Shown: one piece after another, positions 17,731 to 26,205 of the stretch
Layout: every line of letters starts with the position of its first letter
Numbering within the stretch: position 1 is the stretch's first letter
Assembly: GCF_900101875.1 (NCBI RefSeq)
Contig: NZ_FNAI01000002.1
Coordinates: forward strand, 806,001-870,000
Length of the DNA stretch: 64,000 nucleotides
DNA from: Mucilaginibacter pineti
GTDB lineage: Bacteria > Bacteroidota > Bacteroidia > Sphingobacteriales > Sphingobacteriaceae
Direction: 5' to 3'
Made by a program: the position numbers and the translations under genes
The notes under the pieces: generated by a model
The model's database searches: none
Seen by the model: the letters and a program-made list of their open reading frames with translations, nothing else
What the model was told of the DNA's origin: nothing

Positions 17731-19015
17731 ATATGTTTTATTTGTTGTAATACTGCACCTGCTTACCCTGGTGCTCACCTACTATATTTTTAAGGAGAAC
17801 AAAGTTTATTTCATAGCGTCTGAGGTGTTTGTCATTATTTCGGTAGTGGTGGCTGTGCAGTTGTATCGGCAGTTAATAAACCCCTTAAAATTGCTGATGC
17901 AAGGCGTTGATGCCATAAAGGACAAGGATTTTAACGTTAAGTTTTTACCCACGGGCAAGCATGAGATTGATGCGCTGATTGATGTTTATAACCAAATGAT
18001 GGACGAACTAAGAACCGAACGCACCCGGCAGGAGCAGCAGCACTTTTTCCTGGAAAAACTTATCCATACCTCGCCAACGGGTATCATCATCCTTGATTTT
18101 GACGATCGTATACAGCAGGTAAATCCCAAAGCGCTGCAATTGCTGGCCATTACCGAAGAACAGCTGAAAGGCAATTCCATTTATGAATTACGGCACCCGC
18201 TTATTGAACAGATAAGGGTTTTAAAATCGGGCGAAACGGCCGTGGTAAAACTCGATGGGGTAAGTTCGTTTAAACTGCAAAAATCCCACTTTGTTGATAG
18301 GGGCTTCTCGCGGCATTTTATTATGATAGAAGACCTTACCGCCGAGATCCTGGCAGCCGAGAAAAAGGTATACGGCAAGGTGATAAGAATGATGGCACAC
18401 GAGGTAAATAATACCATTGGTCCGGTAAATTCCATCATGCAATCGGCCATGAAAACCGATGATCTTTGGGCCAGTCATGAACACGATGTTTTAAAAGATG
18501 CCCTGCAGATAGCAATGGACAGGAACCAAAACCTCAACCTGTTCATGCGTAACTTTGCCGATCTGGTTAAACTGCCGCCGGTAAATAAACAACCCATTGT
18601 ACTACAAAATACCATCACCTCGGTTGCTACGTTAATGGCCATCAAGGCAGAGGAAAAGAACGTGAAATTTGAATTTAACCTGCCCGAGGCTGCCATTAAA
18701 ATAAAGGCTGACGAGCAACAATTGGAGCAGGCACTTATTAATATTGTAAAAAACGCCATAGAAGCCATTGCCGACGGCGGTACGGTAAAATTTACCATTA
18801 TCCCCCGCGAAAAAAAGCTCATTATCACAGATAGCGGCAAAGGCATTACGCCCGAGCAAAATGCCAACCTGTTCTCGCCATTTTTCAGCACCAAGAAAGA
18901 TGGGCAAGGCATAGGGCTCACTCTCGTTCGCGAGATTCTGTTAAACCACAGCTTTGAATTTAGCCTCAAAACAGTTGCCGAAGGCCAAACAGAATTTGCG
19001 GTGTTGTTTGGGTAG
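17714..19015 (+). CDS. Sensor histidine kinase (HAMP-PAS-HisKA-HATPase)
   Basis: 433 residues from the ATG at 17714, inside the end of the regulator gene; the longer frame from 17657 lacks a good start. Two membrane helices (about 7-25 and 32-52) with almost no periplasmic loop, a HAMP-like linker (about 55-105), a PAS domain (about 115-210), the H-box M-A-H-E-V-N-N-T with H229, N-box N-I-V-K-N-A-I-E-A-I, and G-boxes D-S-G-K-G-I and G-Q-G-I-G-L-T-L. The short loop suggests sensing in the membrane or cytoplasm. It likely phosphorylates D50 of the NtrC-type partner. Confidence 0.93.
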   Translation: MKLRTKYVLFVVILHLLTLVLTYYIFKENKVYFIASEVFVIISVVVAVQLYRQLINPLKLLMQGVDAIKDKDFNVKFLPTGKHEIDALIDVYNQMMDELRTERTRQEQQHFFLEKLIHTSPTGIIILDFDDRIQQVNPKALQLLAITEEQLKGNSIYELRHPLIEQIRVLKSGETAVVKLDGVSSFKLQKSHFVDRGFSRHFIMIEDLTAEILAAEKKVYGKVIRMMAHEVNNTIGPVNSIMQSAMKTDDLWASHEHDVLKDALQIAMDRNQNLNLFMRNFADLVKLPPVNKQPIVLQNTITSVATLMAIKAEEKNVKFEFNLPEAAIKIKADEQQLEQALINIVKNAIEAIADGGTVKFTIIPREKKLIITDSGKGITPEQNANLFSPFFSTKKDGQGIGLTLVREILLNHSFEFSLKTVAEGQTEFAVLFG

Positions 19016-19033
19016 TAAGTGAATCTTCTCTGT

Positions 19034-19055
19034 AGAGACGCATAATTGCGTCTCT
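19034..19055 (+). terminator. Hairpin after the efflux operon (AGAGACGCA palindrome)
   Basis: AGAGACGCA pairs perfectly with TGCGTCTCT around TAAT, 18 bases after the kinase stop. There is no T-run, so it could be an mRNA 3'-end hairpin or a dispersed palindrome of the GAGACGC family rather than a classic terminator. Confidence 0.5.
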
Positions 19056-19094
19056 CATCACGCAGGTGTTTAAAAGATGAAATTTTATAAAAGA

Positions 19095-19218
19095 TTGTCA
19101 TTTCGAGAGAGCAGGGGCGGGCAAAAGCGTGGCGCGAAAGAGAAATCTTCTGTGGAATACAAGACTTCAATGCATATCGTATAAGATTTCTCACTCGTAC
19201 CTCGTATCGAAATGACAA
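19095..19218. repeat. GTCATTTCGA palindromic element, copy A (124 bp)
   Basis: TTGTCATTTCGA at the left end matches TCGAAATGACAA at the right end, with inner pairing of GAGAAATCTT and AAGATTTCTC. The same 118-124 bp unit occurs at 37308, 37595 and 56763. No open frame of note is present, so it is a non-autonomous palindromic repeat. Confidence 0.85.
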
Positions 19219-19260
19219 TTTTTTAGTGTTCTCAACGGTATAAACACACATTAAAAAAAA

Positions 19261-19304
19261 CATTTAAACAATTTTTGTTTAAATGTCTAAATTTTATATT
19301 TTTG
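19261..19304 (+). promoter_or_regulatory. Promoter of the tetR operon with overlapping operator
   Basis: TTTTTG (19272-19277) is separated by 19 bases from TATTTTTG (19297-19304), the full TTTG-N19-TAnnTTTG Bacteroidota promoter, putting the start near 19311 and the ATG at 19327. A perfect 10-bp inverted repeat CATTTAAACA-N5-TGTTTAAATG (19261-19285) covers the -33 element, the expected position of a TetR repressor site. Confidence 0.75.
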
Positions 19305-19326
19305 CATCGTTAAAGTTGTTTCTCAT

Positions 19327-19941
19327 ATGTCGGCCATCATTTCTACCAAAGAAGATTTAATGCAGCAGCAGATCCTGGCGGCTGCCAAACGCCTGTTCCA
19401 GGTGTATGGCCTGGCTAAGGTAACTATGGATGATGTAGCAAAAGCAATCGGCAAGGGCAGGAGCTCACTTTATTACTACTATAAAAGCAAGGACGAAATT
19501 TTTGACGCCGTTATAAAGATAGAGATCCGGGAAATGCTGGCAGCGATGACCCATGCCGTTAACGAGGCATCAGGTGCTGAACAAAAGCTTTATGCCTTCT
19601 TCTTAACAAAATTGGAAGTACTGCGTGAAAAAAGAGCTTTTTTCAAAATGGTCGACGCAGGTATGGATGCTGATGCCTTATCTCAATTCCAAAAAACGAA
19701 AATTGTTCATCATAACCTTATCATTCGGCTGGAAAGTGCTTTACTTGGCCAGGTACTCACGGACGGCATGAACAACGGCGAATTGCGTAAAGTAGAAGCT
19801 TCTGAATTAGAAATGCTTATCCTGGTTTTGCTTAGCAGCCTGCGCGGATTAAAACGTGAAATGGAACTGGAAGATAATGCTGAAAAAGTTTTGCCTGCAG
19901 TAGATATGTTTACCCGTATGGCTATGTACGGCCTGAAATAA
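19327..19941 (+). CDS. TetR family transcription repressor
   Basis: 204 residues. The N-terminal TetR HTH is clear: I-L-A-A-A-K-R-L-F-Q-V-Y-G-L-A-K-V-T-M-D-D-V-A-K-A-I-G (about 17-43) then G-R-S-S-L-Y-Y-Y-Y-K-S-K. The C-terminal helical part is a ligand domain without recognisable specificity. It heads an operon with an MFS transporter 54 bases downstream, and a perfect inverted repeat overlaps its own promoter, so autorepression with control of the exporter is the likely role. Confidence 0.92.
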   Translation: MSAIISTKEDLMQQQILAAAKRLFQVYGLAKVTMDDVAKAIGKGRSSLYYYYKSKDEIFDAVIKIEIREMLAAMTHAVNEASGAEQKLYAFFLTKLEVLREKRAFFKMVDAGMDADALSQFQKTKIVHHNLIIRLESALLGQVLTDGMNNGELRKVEASELEMLILVLLSSLRGLKREMELEDNAEKVLPAVDMFTRMAMYGLK

Positions 19942-19995
19942 TATTTTTTTTAATCCTTTTTCGACAAAATGACAAAAAACGTCTAAAAGAAGAAT

Positions 19996-21246
19996 ATGAA
20001 GAGCGAACCAACCGAACACACTTTCCGGGCATTCCGCAACCGGAACTATGCTTTGTTTTTTGCCGGGCAGTCTGTTTCCCAAATTGGTACCTGGATGCAG
20101 CGAACGGCCGTTATCTGGGTTATCTACTCGCTTACACACTCGGCCGCCATGATCGGTTTTGCTGTTTTTGCACAACAGTTTCCGGCATTTTTATTTTCGT
20201 TGTTCGGCGGTGTAATTGCCGACCGGTACGCCCGGTACAAAATACTGCTGGTTACCCAAACTGCATCCATGATACAAGCTATATTGCTGGCGGTACTCAT
20301 TTTAACTAACCATTATGTTATTTGGGAAATACTAACGCTTAGCGCCTTATTAGGTACTATCAATGCCTTCGATGTACCTGCCCGCCAGCCAATGGTACAT
20401 GAAATGGTGAATGATAAGGCCGATCTGGCAAACGCCATCTCACTCAATTCGGCTATGGTAAACATGGCCAGGCTTATCGGTCCGGCTTTATCAGGGATGG
20501 TGTTGCAGCAATTTGGTGCAGGTGTTTGCTTCGTTATTAATGCGGTGAGTTTTATAGCGGTCATCTTCTCGCTGCTGTTGATGAAGTTTCCAGACTTTCA
20601 GCCGCCTATCGTTAAGAAAAAGGTTACCTCCGAATTGGCAGAGGGCTTAAAGTATCTGAAACAAACCCCCGTTATTAGTATGCTTATCGTGCTTATGCTC
20701 TGTTTAAGCCTGCTGATTTTGCCTTACGATACCATGGAAGCTGTTTTTGCCAAAGTTATTTTTAAAGGTGATGCAGCCACCTATGGTTATATCACTGGTT
20801 GTATTGGGCTGGGGGCCCTTATTGGCAGTTTCTTATTGGCTTCAGCAAAAAAAGGGATCAATTTAAGGATGGTATTGTTATTGAGCATTGCCATATTAGG
20901 TATAGGGCTCATCTTGTTTTCACGAATGAGCTATTTTGCCTGGGCCTTACCGTGTGCAGTGATATTGGGACTGGGGTCTATCACGCCCATGTCAACCAGT
21001 ATTACCATCATTCAAATGGAGGCAGCTACACATATGCGCGGCAGGGTAATGAGTTTCGTAGCTATGGCCTATTTCGGCATGTTGCCGCTGGGTAGTTTAC
21101 TAATTGGCAATACCTCTCAGCGAATAGGCGCCCCGCTTACTATGCTTTGCCAGGGCGTAACAGCACTTATTATTGCCGCCTGCTTTTTTGTGTTTTTAAG
21201 GAGTGACTGCGGAGAATTAAAAGAAAAAAATCATTCAACTATTTAA
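19996..21246 (+). CDS. MFS transporter, probable drug or metabolite exporter
   Basis: 416 residues with 12 predicted membrane helices. The start F-R-A-F-R-N-R-N-Y-A-L-F-F-A-G-Q-S-V-S-Q-I-G-T-W-M-Q and the loop G-G-V-I-A-D-R-Y-A-R-Y-K place it in the MFS_3/EntS-like group. Members export siderophores, drugs or small metabolites; no residue here fixes the substrate. It lies second in the tetR operon and 17 bases before a small membrane protein. Confidence 0.9.
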   Translation: MKSEPTEHTFRAFRNRNYALFFAGQSVSQIGTWMQRTAVIWVIYSLTHSAAMIGFAVFAQQFPAFLFSLFGGVIADRYARYKILLVTQTASMIQAILLAVLILTNHYVIWEILTLSALLGTINAFDVPARQPMVHEMVNDKADLANAISLNSAMVNMARLIGPALSGMVLQQFGAGVCFVINAVSFIAVIFSLLLMKFPDFQPPIVKKKVTSELAEGLKYLKQTPVISMLIVLMLCLSLLILPYDTMEAVFAKVIFKGDAATYGYITGCIGLGALIGSFLLASAKKGINLRMVLLLSIAILGIGLILFSRMSYFAWALPCAVILGLGSITPMSTSITIIQMEAATHMRGRVMSFVAMAYFGMLPLGSLLIGNTSQRIGAPLTMLCQGVTALIIAACFFVFLRSDCGELKEKNHSTI

Positions 21247-21263
21247 CCACTAAACTACTTACT

Positions 21264-21572
21264 ATGCAATGGTATCATTATTTCGGCGGTTTTTGGGCGG
21301 GCATGTTCCTCGCCAATTTCGTTCCGCATTTTATAAAAGGCATCGCAGGCGATCCTTTTCCTACACCTTTTGCCAAACCGCCGGGGAAAGGCCTGTCCTC
21401 TCCGCTGGTGAACGTATCGTGGGCGCTGTTCAATTTAGTAGCGGGCTACCTGCTTTTCCGGTTTGGTAAAGTATCTGCTGATAACTGCCTGTCCGTCCTT
21501 ATCTGCTTTGTTGGCTTTACTTGTATAAGCATTTTCGGCGCGATGAACTTTGTGCATAAGCACAAAGCTTAA
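21264..21572 (+). CDS. Small membrane protein of unknown function
   Basis: 102 residues. Three hydrophobic segments are visible (about 5-25, 47-68 and 75-95), with the conserved-looking loop P-F-P-T-P-F-A-K-P-P-G-K-G-L-S-S-P between the first two. No named family is recognised. Its position, tightly spaced between an MFS exporter and an isochorismatase-like enzyme, suggests cotranscription under the TetR regulator. Confidence 0.75.
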   Translation: MQWYHYFGGFWAGMFLANFVPHFIKGIAGDPFPTPFAKPPGKGLSSPLVNVSWALFNLVAGYLLFRFGKVSADNCLSVLICFVGFTCISIFGAMNFVHKHKA

Positions 21573-21612
21573 TCAGAAAACTAATGAATCATCAATAAAA
21601 TAAATTAACAAA

Positions 21613-22173
21613 ATGGAACAGCAAAATAACACTGCCCTTTTAATTATGGATATGCAGGCGGGGATTTCGGCCATGCTGCCCGGCGCGGCAACTATCCTTA
21701 ACAATGCAGCAAAAGCTATCGCTAAAGCGCGCAACCAGAAAATTCCGGTTATCTACGTAGTGGTTGGTTTTAGGCAGGGTGCGCCGGAAATCAGCCTGAA
21801 CAATAAAAGCTTCGCTGCCAGTAAGGAACGGTTAACAAGCGTTAACATGGCCGAGTTTATGAAAGTTCATGAAGATGTAAAACCGCAAGCCAATGAAGTT
21901 GTGGTTACCAAGCGGCGTTACAGCGCATTTGCAGGCAGCGATCTGGAGGTTATTTTACGGGCTTACGGGGTTCAGCATTTGGTGCTTACCGGCGTAACTA
22001 CCAGCGGGGTAGTTTTATCTACCCTGCGGGAAGCCGCCGATAAGGATTACCGCTTAACCGTACTGGCTGATTGCTGCGCAGACCGCGATGAGGAAGTGCA
22101 CCGCGTACTAATTACCAAAATTTTTCCGCCCCAGGCCGATGTGCTGACGGTTGAGGAATGGCTTACTGTGTAA
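21613..22173 (+). CDS. Isochorismatase-like hydrolase lacking the catalytic cysteine
   Basis: 186 residues with the isochorismatase fold: catalytic Asp in A-L-L-I-M-D-M-Q (D13), the Lys motif V-V-T-K-R-R-Y-S-A-F (about 97-106), and a cis-peptide-like tract G-V-T-T-S-G-V-V-L-S-T (127-137). Nicotinamidases and related cysteine hydrolases have Cys where this protein has V133, so a thioester amidase mechanism is not available. A Cys-free chemistry like that of true isochorismatases, or another role, is possible. Last gene of the tetR-MFS operon, followed by a hairpin. Confidence 0.88.
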   Translation: MEQQNNTALLIMDMQAGISAMLPGAATILNNAAKAIAKARNQKIPVIYVVVGFRQGAPEISLNNKSFAASKERLTSVNMAEFMKVHEDVKPQANEVVVTKRRYSAFAGSDLEVILRAYGVQHLVLTGVTTSGVVLSTLREAADKDYRLTVLADCCADRDEEVHRVLITKIFPPQADVLTVEEWLTV

Positions 22174-22197
22174 ATATTAGTGCGCCCCTCGCCCATG

Positions 22198-22230
22198 CCT
22201 GGTGCTTCCATAATACTGAAAAGCACCAGG
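22198..22230 (+). terminator. Hairpin after the tetR-MFS operon
   Basis: CCTGGTGCTT at 22198-22207 pairs perfectly with AAGCACCAGG at 22221-22230 around a 13-base loop, 24 bases after the stop. There is little T-tract, so termination strength is uncertain. Confidence 0.6.
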
Positions 22231-22349
22231 TATGTTTGAAATTAATGCTTGCCAAAATGCTATAAAAGAGATTGTAGTTTTATAATTTTACAAAAATTTC
22301 TATTACCTGAAACCTTTTAGTAATGTTGTAAAACCAATTTTCACACTTT

Positions 22350-24017
22350 ATGCAAAGGCGACATTTCCTTAAACTTTCTGCAACTACAACCGCCGCTGTT
22401 TTATTCAGCAGGCTTACCTATGCTACTTCAACACATTCAACCGCCATTAACGCACCAGACGAGGTTTGGGCGCAATCTGGCGATGAATGGTTTAAACTCA
22501 AAGGCAGCAACGGGTCGTCGTTTGTTTATAAAGATATTTCGGTGGTTATAAAAACAAACGGAAATGCAAAGGGAGTGTATGTAATGTCGCCAACGCAGCA
22601 GTTAAACGCGGTGCGCATTAAGTGGAAACACAATACATCGCCGCAGGCAAAATTCCTGGGTGATCATTGGGAACGCTCATACGGCGATCTGCAATGGAAA
22701 ACCGACACTGCGGGCGTTAAAAACCCCTGGTATTTAATTATCAGCGACGGTAAGCAAACCGGCTGTTTCGGTGTAAAAACTGGCACAAACAGTATTTGCT
22801 GGTGGGCTTTAAGTGCCGATAGCCTGGAGCTTAATTTAGATACCCACTCTGGCGGTAATGGTGTACTGCTTGGCACGCGCCAACTACATGCTGCTGATAT
22901 TATAACGCATGAAAGCAAAAACGGCGAACCTGCCTTTAAGGTTACCCACCGCTTTTGCGGTATGATGTGTGAAAAACCGCGCCTGCCCAAGCAACCCATT
23001 TACGGTATTAACGATTGGTATTTTGCCTACGGAAATAACTCAGCCGAGCTGATCAGGAAAACAACCGGCATGATGGCCGAACTGGTTACCGATACAAACA
23101 ACCGCCCGTTTTCGGTTATGGATGCGGGCTGGGCCACCTATTCGCCGCTGCTGCCTGGTGACGGCGGCTGGAACGATGATTTCTCCAAACCCAACGATAA
23201 GTTTAAGGATATGAAACTCCTGGGCGATGAGATAAAACAAATGGGGATGCGCCCCGGTTTGTGGATGCGCCCGCTTTGCGCCAAACATGATGAAAAAGCA
23301 TCTCTAGTGGCACCAAAGATTCCCGGCAGGGACGATCCACGGAACCCGGTGCTTGATCCAACCATCCCCGAAAATATTGAACGTATAAAACATAATTACG
23401 CCGTTTACCAGCAATGGGGCTATGAAATGGTGAAACATGATTTTAGTACCTATGATATTACCGGTCGCTGGGGTTTTGATATGAAGGGCAGCATAACATC
23501 GCCCGGATGGAATTTTCAGGACAGGAGCAAAACCACTGCCGAGATCATCAATAATCTGTACGCCGCCATTCGTGAGGCTGCAGGTAGTATGTATGTAATT
23601 GGCTGTAATACCATGAGCCACCTTAGCGCCGGTGTGTTTGAACTTTGCCGCATAGGCGATGATACCAGCGGACACGAGTGGGAGCGTACCCGTAAAATGG
23701 GCGTTAACACACTGGCATTCCGCCTGCCGCAGCATAATACTTTTTACGCCGTTGATGGCGATTGCGTTGGTTTAACTAAGGATATAGCCTGGGAAAAAAA
23801 TAAACAATGGCTGCAATTATTGGCCGAAAGCGGTGCCCCGTTATTTATATCGGCACAGCCCGAAGCATTAGGCGCCGAGCAAAAGGTAGCCGTAAAACAA
23901 GCCTTCGCCAATGCTGCCCGTGTGCAGCCATTAGGTGAGCCATTAGACTGGATGAGCAACATGCTACCCACAAAATGGAAGCTGAATAACAGGGAAGTAG
24001 ATTTTAATTGGGCCTGA
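22350..24017 (+). CDS. Tat-exported GH36/GH27-like glycosidase (alpha-galactosidase-like)
   Basis: 555 residues. The N-terminus Q-R-R-H-F-L-K-L is a twin-arginine signal, cleaved near residue 25. An N-terminal beta domain (about 30-220) precedes a clan GH-D type barrel: M-D-A-G-W-A-T, L-G-D-E-I-K-Q-M-G-M-R-P-G-L-W, and V-K-H-D-F-S with likely nucleophile D364; I-G-D-D (435-438) is a candidate acid/base region. Alpha-galactosidases and relatives retain configuration. The substrate is not fixed by sequence. It stands between the tetR operon and a DUF885 gene; no sugar transporter is adjacent. Confidence 0.8.
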   Translation: MQRRHFLKLSATTTAAVLFSRLTYATSTHSTAINAPDEVWAQSGDEWFKLKGSNGSSFVYKDISVVIKTNGNAKGVYVMSPTQQLNAVRIKWKHNTSPQAKFLGDHWERSYGDLQWKTDTAGVKNPWYLIISDGKQTGCFGVKTGTNSICWWALSADSLELNLDTHSGGNGVLLGTRQLHAADIITHESKNGEPAFKVTHRFCGMMCEKPRLPKQPIYGINDWYFAYGNNSAELIRKTTGMMAELVTDTNNRPFSVMDAGWATYSPLLPGDGGWNDDFSKPNDKFKDMKLLGDEIKQMGMRPGLWMRPLCAKHDEKASLVAPKIPGRDDPRNPVLDPTIPENIERIKHNYAVYQQWGYEMVKHDFSTYDITGRWGFDMKGSITSPGWNFQDRSKTTAEIINNLYAAIREAAGSMYVIGCNTMSHLSAGVFELCRIGDDTSGHEWERTRKMGVNTLAFRLPQHNTFYAVDGDCVGLTKDIAWEKNKQWLQLLAESGAPLFISAQPEALGAEQKVAVKQAFANAARVQPLGEPLDWMSNMLPTKWKLNNREVDFNWA

Positions 24018-24046
24018 TACGTATTTTTTAAACAATGGAATTATTA

Positions 24047-24074
24047 CCTTGTTCAACATTTACGTTGAACAAGG
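24047..24074 (+). promoter_or_regulatory. Hairpin directly upstream of the DUF885 start
   Basis: CCTTGTTCAAC pairs perfectly with GTTGAACAAGG (11 bp, 6-base loop). It ends 10 bases before the ATG at 24085, so in the downstream mRNA it would cover the ribosome-binding area; it may equally end the upstream transcript, but no T-run follows. Confidence 0.55.
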
Positions 24075-24084
24075 ATAATTTGCC

Positions 24085-25395
24085 ATGAAAAAAATACTGC
24101 TTTATCTCCCTATACTTTTTATACTCTCGTGCGGTCATGATCCGGCGCAGCAGTCAGAAAATAAAAAACTGAATAGCCTGGCTGTTGAATACGTACGGCT
24201 TGGCCTGAGCATAGGGCAGTATGATACAGATTTTGTTGATGCCTATTACGGTCCCGATTCGTTGAAGCCAAAACTTGCTGCTGCCAAGGAGTTTCCGAAG
24301 GATAGCCTGCTGGCCAGTACCAACAGTTTAATGAACGAGCTGAAGGTTATTTCAACCACATCGCAAATAGATACCAATAAAATAAGGGCCGATTGGATGA
24401 TCAACCAACTGGTTGCTTTTGGTCGCCGTATAAGGATCTTTTCGGGCGAAGAGCGGTCGTTTGACGAGGAGTCGAAAGAGCTTTTTGGCGTTGCCGCCCC
24501 GGTTTATACCGAAGATTTTTTTAAAGCACAGATTGCCCTGCTGGATACCCTGTTGCCGGGCAAAGGCCGCGTGAGCGAACGTTTCCAGAAACTGGCCAAT
24601 AAATTCATCATCCCCAAAGATAAACTCGACCCGGTAATTAAGGCCGCCATTGCCGAAGCGCGTAAACGTACCCTGAGCCATTACACCCTGCCCGCCGGTG
24701 AGGCATTTACGCTGGAGTATGTTACCAATAAACCCTGGAGCGGCTATAACTGGTACAAAGGCAATTACAAAAGCACCGTACAAATAAATACCGACCTGAA
24801 AATTTTTATTGACAGGGCTATTGATGTGGGCAGCCATGAAAGCTATCCGGGTCACCATGTATATAATATGCTGCTGGAGAAAAATCTGTATCGCGATAAG
24901 GGTTGGGTAGAGATCTCTATGTATCCGCTGTTTAGTCCGCAAAGTTTAATTGCCGAAGGAAGTGCCAATTACGGTATCGAAGTAGCTTTCCCCGGCGATG
25001 ATAAAGTGAAATTTGCCAAAAACGTGCTGCTGCCACTTGCCGGGTTGGATACTGCTGGTATTGATGTATATTTTAAAGCCCTGGCGATAAAAGGAACCCT
25101 CAACTACGCCCGCAATGAGGCCGCCAGGGGATTGATAAACAATACCATGTCGCGCGATAAGGCAACTACCTATCTCACTAAATACTGTTTGATGAACGAC
25201 GAAACGGCGGCAAAATCCCTCAGCTTTATAAAAAAATATCGCAGCTACGTTATCAACTATAATTATGGGTTGGATATGGTAAAAAATTACATTGAAAAAA
25301 ATGGGGGTACAGCCAAAGCACCAGCAAAACGCTGGGAACTGTTTGGCAGACTGTTAAGCAGCGAGGTAACAACAGAGCAGTTGCTGAAAAAGTAA
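24085..25395 (+). CDS. DUF885 family lipoprotein, putative metallo-hydrolase
   Basis: 436 residues, lipoprotein signal ending I-L-S-C near residue 16. The DUF885 signature S-H-E-S-Y-P-G-H-H (H251, E252, H257, H258) resembles a zinc-peptidase helix, with E-G-S-A-N-Y-G-I-E (about 292-300) as the likely second metal-ligand helix. DUF885 proteins are usually larger (about 550-600 residues), so this is a short form. Activity is presumed peptidase-like, unproven. A hairpin sits just upstream of the start, and a TMEM175 gene follows after 32 bases. Confidence 0.85.
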   Translation: MKKILLYLPILFILSCGHDPAQQSENKKLNSLAVEYVRLGLSIGQYDTDFVDAYYGPDSLKPKLAAAKEFPKDSLLASTNSLMNELKVISTTSQIDTNKIRADWMINQLVAFGRRIRIFSGEERSFDEESKELFGVAAPVYTEDFFKAQIALLDTLLPGKGRVSERFQKLANKFIIPKDKLDPVIKAAIAEARKRTLSHYTLPAGEAFTLEYVTNKPWSGYNWYKGNYKSTVQINTDLKIFIDRAIDVGSHESYPGHHVYNMLLEKNLYRDKGWVEISMYPLFSPQSLIAEGSANYGIEVAFPGDDKVKFAKNVLLPLAGLDTAGIDVYFKALAIKGTLNYARNEAARGLINNTMSRDKATTYLTKYCLMNDETAAKSLSFIKKYRSYVINYNYGLDMVKNYIEKNGGTAKAPAKRWELFGRLLSSEVTTEQLLKK

Positions 25396-25427
25396 AAATC
25401 ATTAAATTGCTTACCTAAACAAAAACT

Positions 25428-26018
25428 ATGGCAATTGGAAAAGGCAGGATAGAGGCTTTCAGCGATGGGGTTATCGCAATTATTATTACCATAATGGTGT
25501 TGGAAATGAAGGTGCCGCATGGCGATACCCTTGCATCGTTAAAGCCGCTGATACCTGTTTTTTTGAGCTATGTACTGAGCTTTATTTATGTAGGTATTTA
25601 TTGGAACAACCACCATCATTTAATGCAGGCCGTTCGGTCAGTAAACGGGGCAACGCTGTGGGCCAATCTGCACCTGCTTTTCTGGCTTTCGCTGATCCCT
25701 TTTGTTACCGGCTGGATGGGCGAAAATCATTTTACCCAATGGCCGGTAATATGTTACGGTGTAGTGCTTATTATGAACGGTATAGCCTACAACCTGCTGG
25801 CCAGGATCCTTATCCGTCATCATGGCGAGCACTCGGTACTGGCCGAGGCTTATGGCAGCGATTGGAAAGGGAGAAGCTCTATAATAATTTATGCCGTTGC
25901 CATTGGTTTATCATGGTATAGCGCTATGGTCGCCTTCGCTTTGTACGTTATTGTAGCTGGTATGTGGTTTATTCCCGATAAAAGGATTGAAAATAAGCTT
26001 AGTAACGATAATTCCTAA
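25428..26018 (+). CDS. TMEM175 family (DUF1211) potassium channel-like protein
   Basis: 196 residues, six predicted helices. The signature R-I-E-A-F-S-D-G-V-I-A-I-I-I-T (about 7-21) with the F-S-D tripeptide forms the pore in TMEM175 channels, followed by L-E-M-K-V-P. A second hallmark is the N-H-H-H-L stretch near 64-68. Bacterial members form tetrameric K+-permeable channels of this length. The gene is probably cotranscribed with the DUF885 lipoprotein, but no functional link is known. Confidence 0.9.
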   Translation: MAIGKGRIEAFSDGVIAIIITIMVLEMKVPHGDTLASLKPLIPVFLSYVLSFIYVGIYWNNHHHLMQAVRSVNGATLWANLHLLFWLSLIPFVTGWMGENHFTQWPVICYGVVLIMNGIAYNLLARILIRHHGEHSVLAEAYGSDWKGRSSIIIYAVAIGLSWYSAMVAFALYVIVAGMWFIPDKRIENKLSNDNS

Positions 26019-26205
26019 AATTTAATTATAAGGCTAAACATCTAATTAATAATATTTTTTATTTGTCCCAAAAAACATAATTAGTTTAAAAAGTATAAAC
26101 TTTTTTGCAAGTTTGGAGTTTGTAACTAAAACGTTATAGATTATTCCAGTAATGTTTAGCAACCGATAAACCAATTATTTGCCACTACTATACTATTTGC
26201 GACCT

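Noticed and set aside
19034..19055. tRNA-like or riboswitch structure near repeats
   Set aside because: Only a single simple hairpin is present; no cloverleaf or conserved riboswitch core was found.
18475..19263. 262-codon reverse frame over the histidine kinase end
   Set aside because: It is antisense to a clear kinase domain and passes through a palindromic repeat.
26179..26205. TTG start nine codons before the sigma-factor ATG
   Set aside because: No reason to prefer a rare start when an ATG in frame gives the usual ECF N-terminus.
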